Assembly: GCA_964019165.1 (NCBI GenBank)
Contig: OZ025280.1
Coordinates: forward strand, 11,030,428 to 11,094,427
DNA: 64,000 bases
Source: Mastigias papua
Taxonomy: Eukaryota; Cnidaria; Scyphozoa; Rhizostomeae; Mastigiidae
Direction: 5' to 3'
The translations under genes and the position numbers were made by a program. Below, one piece after another: positions 34,141 through 44,726 of the stretch. The notes under the pieces were generated by a model, which worked only from the letters and a program-made list of their open reading frames with translations, was not told the DNA's origin and did no database searches. How positions within the stretch are numbered: position 1 is the first letter of the stretch; each line of letters begins with the position of its first letter.

Positions 34141-34242
34141 GATGGAAGGAGAGTCTGCCCTAAATTGAGAGCAGAGGTCCATTTTCAACTCGAGACCATT
34201 AAAAGGTCCATTGGAGAGCACAGCGCCAAGGAAATGAAATGA
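34075..34242 (+). other. Terminal exon with C-C-H-C zinc-binding motif
   Basis: The acceptor TTCATACAG| is followed by 55 codons ending in TGA at 34240-34242. The reading begins EQEPSTQECSYCKQRGHPYK and continues AVDGRRVCPKLRAEVHFQLE and an Arg/Lys/Glu-rich tail. The cysteines and histidine fit C-x2-C-x4-H-x10-C. The first half is like a retroviral-type zinc knuckle, but the H to C spacing is longer than the usual four. A zinc-binding, nucleic-acid or protein-contact role is inferred. Upstream exons of the same plus-strand gene were not identified. Confidence 0.45.
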
Positions 34243-34820
34243 CTTTTCACTTTTTTTAAATCTTTTGGGGTTCTTCATTCAGTGGGTATGTATGGAGAGG
34301 AGGGGAGATCAAACTAAGAGAAAGAAGTGCGTACAAATGGTTGCGTGGGGGGATTAGCAAATCCAAGGAAGTACGCAAAAGAATTACTTTTTGCATCAAA
34401 TCCGTAAAATTTTCATAAGCAAGGCTTTAAATGGTACTCTTTACTTTAACCAAATTTTGATGGTCGATCAGGCATTAGTGAATGAAAGTTATACTTTGTG
34501 TAAGTGATAAAGAAATAGAGAACATCAATGAAAGCAAGGATCATGACAAAAGGTTTTTTATGATGGATTCAAAATGCCAAACGTTGTTAAACTTTGCAAG
34601 GAATCCTTACAACTACTTGGCCTACTATTGAATACGTAGTCTTGTTGTCGTGGACAACGAATTTCATTGTTTTTCATCACTTTTCTGTCTCTTTAACGTT
34701 TTAAGTTTCATTCTCTACTCAAGTATTGACTGCATATTTAAAACGGTTTTGCTAGAAACGGGGCGTCAGTTGTGTAAGAGCGGGATTCTTCACACGTGTA
34801 TAGGTGTGCATACAGTGCAG
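34243..34820. other. Intergenic, nothing recognised
   Basis: AT-rich DNA between the zinc-motif exon and the box cluster. No gene is supported. Confidence 0.35.
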
Positions 34821-34822
34821 AC

Positions 34823-35055
34823 ATTGTGGGGACATTCATATGTATGCACACCCACGTTGTGGGGACTGTACGCATTGTGGGGACACTCACACAGTCCCCA
34901 CAAATTGTTTGCTATAAATGAATGCAAAACGCCTTTAAACCATCAAATATGTGATTTACTAGATGTCCCCACAAAAAAAGTGAGTGCAAATTTTGTGAGT
35001 ATTGTGGGGACGTGTGAGTCTCCCGTGTACCATGCAACCCAGGCTCTGTGGGGAC
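34823..35055. repeat. Cluster of seven GTCCCCACAA boxes, both orientations
   Basis: Box starts are at 34823, 34856, 34874, 34894 (inverted), 34964 (inverted), 35001 and 35045. The inverted ones are followed by AAAAAAAGTGAGTG and similar tails. The surrounding sequence is not repeated. This is another dispersed site of the motif that seeds the satellites at 37-52 kb. Confidence 0.8.
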
Positions 35056-35059
35056 ACTA

Positions 35060-36730
35060 CACTCACACTTTACCAAAAATGGCAGAATGCGTAAATTAGA
35101 GAGAGTTTGAAGCTTACTACTATCTGCTTTATTTAAAAAGCCTAATATCTGGCAGACTAGGCTTTCTATTAGAATAAAAATCTCAACGTAAAAATCCTGT
35201 GACTGATGAAAAATCAATAGCGGCAGTCAATTGGATGAAATATATTATAGAAATAAAACACAGACGTCTGTTTATATAAAAATAAAGGACAACTGTAACA
35301 AAAGTCATCATATTTCAAAACATATTTTTCATCATTCAGTGGCAATGAGTTATGATCAAATCAATGAAGCATTGCAAAAATTGTCTATACATGGCATCAT
35401 CGATCAAAGGAATTAGTATTGAATGCTCTTACTTTGTGAAAAAGAGATATCTGCATAAAATATAACTTCAGTCTGAACCCTTGTGTGTTTAGTTTTTGCG
35501 CAAACATTTAGATTTGGCACATAGCTTCCCCAGTTCATTTTTGAAGATCAACAGTGTTTGCAAAACTCTCTTATGGAAGTGATATCAAAAAATATTACAG
35601 TCACAGAGAAATTTGCCTAAATACCTTAAAATAATAGTAGGACTACAGCAATTGCTAAAAGTTGACGGTTTTTAGACATAGTTCAATCTCATATTTAAAA
35701 ACCTGATAGGAAATAAATGTGAAAAATATAAAAAATTCCAGAATCTTCGTGTAAATTGGAAAGGTCGTGCCTCAAAGTAAGGCATAGGTTCATGCACTAT
35801 CATAAAAACTTAAGAATTTTGCTTAAGAATCCTTTTTAGATGAATGCCATGAAATGATACAGAACGAAGCAGAAACCAGTTACTTTCTAAACTGACACTA
35901 TCAAAAGGAAGTAAACTGCCTGTGGGCCAAAGATATACGTGTTTAGGCATTAGATCTCTGTACTAAATCAGCCAACATTTACATGGTATAGAGCTATCAG
36001 AAGATTACATATGAAGTGGCGAAAGATGCAACATTTTACTGAGATTATGCATGGAATTGTTAATGCCACTGAATATAGACTCAATTCAAGCACCCATGAA
36101 ACAAATGCATTGCTATTTTGACCTTTTCATAATAAGATTAGAATTGATAATTAATTCATAAAACTGTAAGTAGATTTCTTCAGCAAGGATTCTAAGAAAC
36201 TTCCACTTCATGATCAACAGCCTAAACCACCTTAACAATATGATGAAAATTCCCCCACTTTTTTTAAATATTACTTTTTCGAATACAAGATTGTACTCTA
36301 CATAAAATGCACCATGCATCATAGCTTACTCTTGTATGTATCTTCACCAATATAAGCTCTACATGCTCTTCAAGCTTCTCTAATATATATAAATTGTATG
36401 CTCAAAGAATGAATAGCTCTTAAAAGAAGATCAAGATATCATAAGTATGGAGGTCCAGTAGTAACGAAGTATGCACAATAAATGTTCCCATGGCGAGTAA
36501 GTATTTCTTACTACACAGCAAAGTATCATACATATAGGCAATTCCTATGTAACTCAGGGGGTACGTTTAATGTCTTAATACGAGATAAATAGTTCTATGA
36601 AAACATAGTCAGAAAAGAGTATTGAAAACCGAAAGTAACTACAGAAAGATATTACGTGTTTCAATAACACGTAACCAACTCTTGGCAGACCAACCAGGCA
36701 TCATAGGGTCTCACTGGTGCAGACTGCTCT
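35060..36730. other. AT-rich interval without features
   Basis: No coding reading or repeat stands out. Toward the right end the DNA begins to resemble very diverged satellite units. Confidence 0.4.
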
Positions 36731-39700
36731 ATACTTATTGAATGTTCATACAACGAATGAATATGCCTGGAAAGAATGCTCAGGTTAAAGTGTATACATA
36801 GACCCTATTTACGTGTAGCCATTAAATATCCCTATACTTAATGAAATAGAGTCTTTTAACCATTTTGAGCACTCAAAATACACTACACTACTGTACACTT
36901 ACTAGCTATCCCAAAAAAGTACGAGTGTCCCCCGAAAATGAGCAAGGTGAAGATAGCAGATGTCCCCACAATAGGTGAGTATGGATAGACGGAATACTCA
37001 GGTCAACGTGTGTAATTCCATCGGCCTGGAAGCTTAGACATTACATGTCTTCAAGAAGAATGAAGTATAGTATCCTAAACATATGGAGAGCTTTTACGTA
37101 TACACTAATGTGTATTTATAAATTTCACTACTATGTGTGAGCGCCTACCTACAAGGAGTAAGGTATTCAACATGCCATGCACTAGATATAGATACAAGAA
37201 AGTAGATATCAACACAACGAGTGAGTATGTGAGGACAAGATGATACCGTTAACGTGTATACATACATCGGGAGCTTTCATATAGAATGGATACTGAAATA
37301 GTTTCTTAACTGTAGCTATAGCTAAAACAAGCAGATTACTCTAATATTAACTTTCTCACAAAGTACAAGTATCTCTCAAAAAACATGAAGGGTAGTCCCA
37401 ATGAAGTCCACTTGCTATAAAGTGAAGATAGAAGGTGTAAACGCAATGAGCAAGTATATTTCCACAGAATACTAAGGATAACGCGTGGTAGCTAAGGAAA
37501 TCTATCGCCATGGTAGCATAGTAACAGCATATCTAGAGGAGGAATGACTTAGAGTTTGTTACCAATATCAAGCAGTTTTAAGTACATAAAAGAGTTCAAG
37601 TGATCAAGGGTATGTCCCCACAAAATGCGAGTGTATCCCCACAAACGGTAAGGTATATGACATGACGTAAATCAGGTGTAAACTAACCATAGCAGATGTC
37701 CCAAAAAGAGTGAGTATGTATCGAAAAAAAACTCAAGTTACTTAATGTGAAACTTTCGATATGGTGTCATACGCATTATATCTATCGAGAATGAGTGGAT
37801 TAGAGTTTCTTAACAATATTACTCCCTTTAAGTACAGACTAGGGTATAAGTACTGAATGTCCCTACAAAGTGTGAGTGTCTCCCTACAAAGCGTAAGGTA
37901 TTTGACATGACGTCTATTACGGATACAGGACCGAAAGCAGATGTCCCTACAGCCAGTAAGTATGTATGGACAGAATACTTAACTTAACATGTGAGAATCC
38001 ATCGAGATGGTGTCATATGCATTACATGTCCCTAGTTTAAATTAATGAGATTTTCTTAACCATATAAAGCAATTTCACGTACAGATCAGGGAACAGGTAT
38101 GGATTGTCCCACAAAGTGTGAGCGTCTTCCTAGAACGGGTAACCTATTTCACATGACATCGATTAGCTATAAAGGAAAGATTGCATATATCCCACAGCCA
38201 GTAAGTACATATGGACAGAAGACTCATATTAATATTTGTGTGAATCCATTGAGATGGTGTCATTTGTATTATATGCCTGTAACTTGAATAAATTAGAGGT
38301 TCTTCAGGACATCACACATTTTTAAGTACAGAAAACGATATCAGTATTGAATATTCCCACCAAGTGTGAGTGTGTCCCTTAACGGGTAGGGTTTCTGATA
38401 TGACGTCCATTACTTATAAGGGAAGGACTCCAGATGTCCCTACTGCCAGTGAGTATGTATGGACGGAATACTTATGTTAATATTTAACAGATTCGATCGA
38501 GATGGTGTCACATTCAGCAAATGTCTCCACTATAAGTGAATTCCAGTGTCATAACATTAATAAGCAGTTTTAAGTACAGACTACGATATAAGTACTGAAT
38601 GTCCCCACAAAGTGTGAGTATCTCCCTTCAAGTTCTAGGGTAGGGTATTCGACATGACGTCCAGTAGCTATATAGGACGGAATACAGATGTCCCTACTGC
38701 CAGTGAGTATGTATAGACAGACTAATTACGTTAATATATGATAGACTCGATCGAGATGGTGTCATATTCAGTATATGTCTACAGTGTACAAGAATTCGAG
38801 TTTCATAACATTACTAAGCAGTTGTAAGTACAGACTACGATATAAGTACTGAATGTTGTGACAATGTGCGAGTATCTCCCATCAAGGGGTAGGGTATGGT
38901 ATTTGATATGACGTCCAGTAGGTATAGGGGACAGACTTCAGATGTCCATACTGCCAGTGAGTATGTATGGACAGAGTACTTATGATAATAATTGAGAGAC
39001 AAATCCGATCCAGATGATATCATATTCGGGATATATTTCCAGTATAAATGAATTCCAAATTCCTGACATTAATAAGTAGTTTTAAGTACAGACGATGATG
39101 TACTTACTGAATGTCTCCACAATGTGAGAGTATCTCCCGTGAATGGGTAGGGTAGGGTATTACATATGATGTTCAGTAGGTATAATAGATGGACTTGACA
39201 TGTCCCTACTGCCAGTGAATATGTATGGACAGAGTACTTTTAAAAATAATTGAGAGACAAATTCGATCCAGAGGATATCATATTCGGGATAAATATCCAA
39301 TATAAATGAATTCCACATTGCTGACATTAATAAGTAGCTTTAATTACAGATTACGATGTACTTACTGACTGTCCCCACAATGTGTGAGTGTCCCCTTCAA
39401 GGGGTAGGGTAGGGTATTGCATATGACGTCCAGTAGGTATAAGGGAGGGAGTTGAGAGGCCCCTACTGCCAGTGAGTAAGCAGTTTTAGAGTACTTATCT
39501 TAATATTTGACAGAGTCGATCGATATGATATCATATTCGGCATATGTCTCCAATATAAATGACTTCCAGCTTCGTAACATTAATAAGTAGTTGTAAGTAC
39601 AGATTACTATATAAATACTGAATGTACCCACAAAGTATGAGTGTCTCAAGCCAAGGTGTAGTATAGCGTATTTCATAGGATGTCGAGTAGGTATAATGAA

Positions 39701-39792
39701 AGGAGTTGACATGTCCCTACTGCCAGTGAGTATGTATGGACAGAGAACTTATAATAACATTTGAGAGTCAGATTCGATCCAGATGATATCAT
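36730..39792. repeat. ~257-bp satellite array, left block (about 12 units)
   Basis: Units are marked by TACTGAATGTCCCCACAAAG followed by TGTGAGTGTCTCCC. Measured spacings here are 254, 258, 258 and 253 bp (box starts 38601, 38855, 39113, 39371, 39624). Each unit also carries a TCCCTACAAGGGGTAAGGTA block, then CAGATGTCCCTACTGCCAGT with GAGTATGTATGGACAGA, and ATATGTCTCCAGTATAAATG. Units at 36.9-37.9 kb are much more diverged than those at 38.6-39.7 kb. The array stops abruptly at ~39792 inside a unit, where the next insertion begins. All short ORFs in the array are chance. Confidence 0.93.
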
Positions 39793-39794
39793 AT

Positions 39795-40378
39795 GTATTC
39801 TTGCATTCGTGTGCCACCTATCAACCACCTTGATAAACCCTGAGTATTATACTTACAAAAATATTAAGTTGTAAGGCAATGAATGCCTGACAAAGAGGGG
39901 GGGTTGAGGATAAAATTAGTGGTTGTGACTCAAGGAGTACCTCAACGAAGGCTCTGATGAAGAAATATCAGAATTCCCATTAAAAGGAAGAAAAGTAGGA
40001 GGTGCCAACATTGTAATCGTTATGATCGGAGAGATAGTCGGGAGCGCCGGAGCGTTGTTTTGGGAGGGGAGTGGGGATGAGCTGCAAGTCCATACATGAG
40101 TGTGTGGTGTTAGTGGAGAGGGAGTAGGATGTCAGGGCCGCCCCCCCTAAAAAAATTTTAGAATCACAGCCTACAATTCAGCAGGAGTCGCCCTGTATGA
40201 CTGTTGATATGCATCCGGTTTAGGTAGAAATTGGCAGATAAATTCGTTGAAATGTGTATGAGACAAATGAATAGAGCTCTTTGCTACTCTATAATGATTG
40301 TTGCCAGATCAGGTAAAATGATAGAAAAACGTTGTCAGAGGAATGAGATTATGTTACCCTCTATGTGACCAAACACAC
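39795..40378 (+). mobile_element. Copia-family gag fragment, plus orientation
   Basis: This ~585-bp segment matches the inverse of 53362-53987 along its whole length, from TATTCTTGCATTCGTGTGCC to CTCTATGTGACCAAACACAC. It contains RRCQHCNRYG, the start of a gag zinc knuckle, at about 39997-40026. In this copy the rest of the knuckle is deleted. Its left end interrupts a 257-bp satellite unit. Its right end abuts the first 115-bp satellite unit directly. Confidence 0.75.
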
Positions 40379-43007
40379 AGTCCCCACAAGGTGTGTGTAT
40401 ATATCACTACAATATATAGTAAGTCCCATATCTACTGTGGACTCCGAGAGTGTCTAATTATCAGTGTCTGAACTCTATGTTATATAACTTAAATGTCCCC
40501 ACAACGTGTGTGTATATATCACTACAATATATAGTAAGTCCTATATCTACTGTGGACCCCAAGAGTGTCTAATTATCAGTGTCTGAACTCTATGTTATAT
40601 AACTTAAATGTCCCCACAACGTGTGTGTATATATCACTACAATATATAGTAAGTCCTATATCTACTGTGGACCCCAAGAGTGTCTAATTATCAGTGTCTG
40701 AACTCTATGTTATATAACTTAAATGTCCCCACAACGTGTGTGTATATATCACTACAATATATAGTAAGTCCTATATCTACTGTGGACCCCAAGAGTGTCT
40801 AATTATCAGTATCTGAACTCTATGTTATATAACTTAAATGTCCCCACAACGTGTGTGTATATATATCACTAATATATATAGTAATTCCTATATCTACTGT
40901 GGACCCCGAGAGTATCTAATTATCAGTGTCTGAACTCTATGTTATACAACTTAAATGTCCCCACAACGTGTGTGTATATATCACTACAATATATAGTAAG
41001 TCCTATATCTACTGTGGACCCCAAGAGTGTCTAATTATCAGTGTCTGAACTCTATGTTATATAACTTAAATGTCCCCACAACGTGTGTATATATATCACT
41101 ACAATATATAGTAAGTCCTATATCTACTGTGGACCCCGAGAGTATCTAATTATCAGTGTCTGAACTCTATGTTATATAACTTAAATGTCCCCACAACGTG
41201 TGTATATATATCACTACAATATATAGTAAGTCCTATATCTACTGTGGACCCCAAGAGTGTCTAATTATCAGTGTCTGAACTCTATGTTATATAACTTAAA
41301 TGTCCCCACAACGTGTGTATATATATCACTACAATATATAGTAAGTCCTATATCTACTGTGGACCCCGAGAGTATCTAGTTATCAGTGTCTGAACTCTAT
41401 GTTATATAACTTAAATGTCCCCACAACGTGTGTATATATATCACTACAATATATAATAAGTCCTATATCTACTGTGGACCCCAAGAGTGTCTAATTATCA
41501 GTGTCTGAACTCTATGTTATATAACTTAAATGTCCCCACAACGTGTGTATATATATCACTACAATATATAGTAAGTCCTATATCTACTGTGGACCCCGAG
41601 AGTATCTAATTATCAGTGTCTGAACTCTATGTTATATAACTTAAATGTCCCCACAACGTGTGTATATATATCACTACAATATATAGTAAGTCCTATATCT
41701 ACTGTGGACCCCGAGAGTATCTAATTATCAGTGTCTGAACTCTATGTTATATAACTTAAATGTCCCCACAACGTGTGTATATATATCACTACAATATATA
41801 GTAAGTCCGATATCTACTGTGGACCCCAAGAGTGTCTAATTATCAGTGTCTGAACTCTATGTTATATAACTTAAATGTCCCCACATGGTGAGTGTATATA
41901 TCACTACAATATATAGTAAGTCCTATATCTACTGTGGACTCCGAGAGTGTCTAATTATCAGTGTCTGAACTCTATGTTATATAACTTAAATGTCCCCACA
42001 ACGTGTGTGTATATATCACTACAATATATAGTAAGTCCTATATCTACTGTGGACTCCGAGTGTCTAATTATCAGTGTCTGAACTCTATGTTATATAACTT
42101 AAATGTCCCCACAACGTGTGTGTATATATCACTACAATATATAGTAAGTCCTATATCTACTGTGGACTCCGAGAGTGTCTAATTATCAGTGTCTGAACTC
42201 TATGTTATATAACTTGAATGTCCCCACAACGTGTGTGTATATATCACTACAATATATAGTAAGTCCTATATCTACTGTGGACTCCGAGAGTGTCTAATTA
42301 TCAGTGTCTGAACTCTATGTTATATAACTTAAATGTCCCCACAACGTGTGTGTATATATCACTACAATATATAGTAAGTCCTATATCTACTGTGGACTCC
42401 GAGAGTATCTAATTATCAGTGTCTGAACTCTATGTTATATAACTTAAATGTCCCCACAACGTGTGTGTATATATCACTACAATATATAGTAAGTCCTATA
42501 TCTACTGTGGACTCCGAGAGTGTCTAATTATCAGTATCTGAACTTTATGTTATATAACTTAAATGTCCCCACAACGTGTGTGTATATATCACTACAATAT
42601 ATAGTAAGTCCTATATCTACTGTGGACCCCAAGAGTGTCTAATTATCAGTGTCTGAACTCTATGTTATATAACTTAAATGTCCCCACAACGTGTGTGTAT
42701 ATATCACTACAATATATAGTAAGTCCTATATCTACTGTGGACTCCGAGAGTATCTAATTATCAGTGTCTGAACTCTATGTTATATAACTTAAATGTCCCC
42801 ACAACGTGTGTGTATATATCACTACAATATATAGTAAGTCCTATATCTACTGTGGACTCCGAGAGTGTCTAATTATCAGTATCTGAACTTTATGTTATAT
42901 AAGCTATATGTCCCAAAAGGTGTGCGTATATATCGCTGCAATATTGTAAGTGCTGTATCTACTGTGGACCCAGACAGTTTCTAATTATTAGTGTCAGATC
43001 ATATTCG
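40379..43007. repeat. 115-bp satellite, 23 tandem units
   Basis: Box starts (TGTCCCCACAACGTG) fall at 40494, 40609, 40724, 40839, 40956, 41071, 41186 and so on to 42909, a strict 115-bp period with rare 112-117-bp units. Units are nearly identical. Diagnostic differences define A (CCCCAAGAGTGTC), B (CCCCGAGAGTATC) and C (ACTCCGAGAGTGTC) types. A and B alternate from about 40.7 to 41.6 kb and C dominates from 41.9 kb. The first and last units are diverged. Each unit has one GTCCCCACAA box, followed by TGTGTGTATATATCAC. Confidence 0.98.
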
Positions 43008-43009
43008 AA

Positions 43010-43526
43010 ACCCAAATATCAGTCATGATCCCTGATTATTTATTACTAAAGAGTAGCTATATTGCTTATCTCAGAGTTATTCTATAGTACTGAGCTCGTC
43101 CAATTCTGTGTTGTGTTGCTAGTAACATGGGGAACATCTATTCTAAAATTTGCTCTCTCTTGCGAACCCCCTGCATCCCCCACAAAACAGCGACAATTTT
43201 ACCGATTCGATCAGTTTATCCGCTATGTTTCATGTTTCTTTCTATTTGTCACTCTGTCAAAGGTCTTCACTTTAATGGTTATGGCCACCATATATTCTTA
43301 TGCTGATGACTGTAGGTTTAACTGGTACAGAAGCTGAAACACATTGAAAAGCGCGAGCGACAGAATTTAACACACAATCGTCATAACTCACCTGACATAA
43401 GTCATCATCATCATCATTATCAGTATCATCATCATCCCCATTATCTTCATATTTATATTCAGTTGAATCATCTATACCTCCTTAATTCTACTGTACTCTG
43501 TAGGTCCCTGGTATTGCTTTTCCTAG
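43010..43526 (+). other. Short open reading with N-myristoylation-like start; ATC repeat
   Basis: ATG at 43127 opens 59 codons starting MGNIYSKICSLLRTP, which fits the MGxxxS rule for N-myristoylation with a nearby Cys. The rest is hydrophobic and not family-like, so this may be chance or a first exon. A (TCA)n-type microsatellite with TTA interruptions lies at 43402-43438. Confidence 0.25.
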
Positions 43527-43657
43527 TCATGGAAATATCTCTCGAAAGTCTAGAAGTTGCTCTTTAACATGATGATACCCAGCACGATGTTTTGCATGCA
43601 ACTTTAGAAGCCACTTGGGCAAGCTTTGTCCCTTAAATTCTTTGAAATTGCGTGGGT
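43527..43657 (-). other. Candidate terminal exon, unknown protein
   Basis: The acceptor TTTCTTGTTTAG| is followed, after two bases, by 42 codons: PRNFKEFKGQSLPKWLLKLH, then AKHRAGYHHVKEQLLDFREI to a TGA at 43527-43529. The composition is strongly protein-like: amphipathic, Lys/His/Leu-rich. No family is recognised. It may belong with the minus-strand exons at 44336-44686 in one gene inside the satellite insert. Confidence 0.5.
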
Positions 43658-43834
43658 CTAAACAAGAAAGATCTTGATAGTGTTCTTTCTGGTCAGAACA
43701 CTGACTTCTTGTTCATCTCATAACCTGATCCGTTACTACATTGAAGATCTCAACTGCTCAAATTGTCCATTTGTACTAGTATTGTCATCAGGGTTTACAA
43801 CAATAGAGGCTTTCATTGTCTTACTCTTTCTCAG

Positions 43835-43946
43835 GGACAGAGCAGCCCTTTGGTTCAAGAGTAGGTCTAGAAGCTATTATAAACGTGCTCTTTTTAATTC
43901 TGATGAAAAACAACTGATGCACAAGATACGAAAGCACTTCCAATGA
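43835..43946 (+). other. Candidate terminal exon on plus strand, unknown
   Basis: A strong acceptor (GTCTTACTCTTTCTCAG|) precedes an open reading DRAALWFKSRSRSYYKRALF and onwards to HKIRKHFQ and a TGA at 43944-43946. It is basic and protein-like. It lies antisense to the likely intron of the minus-strand exons, so only one of the two models may be real. Confidence 0.3.
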
Positions 43947-44335
43947 ACAATATACGACGCAGCTCCTGTCAAACACACAATACCAAGGGCAGTCAGGGGT
44001 GTTTTGAACGAGGACCATGAGGACCCAAGGAAATTCCAGACACGTTCCTGTTCCGTTCCGTTGCTCCCTACCTCTATAATTCCAAGATGATATTTTGCAA
44101 TACATATTTTTCTTCCCAAACACAAGATGGTGTAACTCCTTTCATGCATGACATGCATTTTCTTGTTGTTTACACTGAAGTTAGCTGTTTCAATCCTCAA
44201 GGACTGGAGTTGTACCTTCTATCTCACTTCACTTAAATTTTGCATGATAAAATTTTGCATTTGGATAGTATGCTGACTTTTCAGAGTCTATGCAGGAAAT
44301 AAATTTTTTTAAACCTTTGCTGGGGCATATTATAT

Positions 44336-44686
44336 TTACAAAGGAATCTTTTGAAAAGAAACTTCGGACAAGTATAGTCTAGCTATCTGGTAAAGCAAAA
44401 GCTCAAAATTTCCCTCCTCTCTGCGAACCATGGTGGCGCCTTTCAAAGAGAGCTCCAAATAAGTAGCAACATTCACCATCACTAAGCTTAAGAGATATGC
44501 CTGGTCATAGCCCTCAGACATGTTTGATGGCAAACTGTAAGTATACAGTTCAGTATTTTTCTTGAAAGCACTAGATTGAGACTAAGAACAAAACTGTGTT
44601 TCCCAGATAACTCTGACTAGAGTAGCCAATAGGCAAAGATTCAAAACTTGTTCCCAACGCTCTTCGTCTAAATTCGTTTCCCTTTC
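44336..44686 (-). other. Two candidate exons, unknown helical protein
   Basis: First part (44582-44686): ERETNLDEERWEQVLNLCLL, then ATLVRVIWETQ before a stop. Second part: after the acceptor TATACTTACAG| at 44535, LPSNMSEGYDQAYLLSLVMV, then NVATYLELSLKG and YQIARLYLSEVSFQKIPL to a TAA at 44336. A donor at ACACA|GTTTTG would remove a 58-60-bp intron and join the parts in frame, though it is a weak donor. The joined peptide is mainly alpha-helical, with several hydrophobic stretches. I do not recognise it. The upstream limit is a C-tract (44689-44702 on plus) close to the end of the insert. Confidence 0.5.
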
Positions 44687-44726
44687 AGCCCCCCCCCCCC
44701 CCATAAACCACTTTTACAAATACTGT

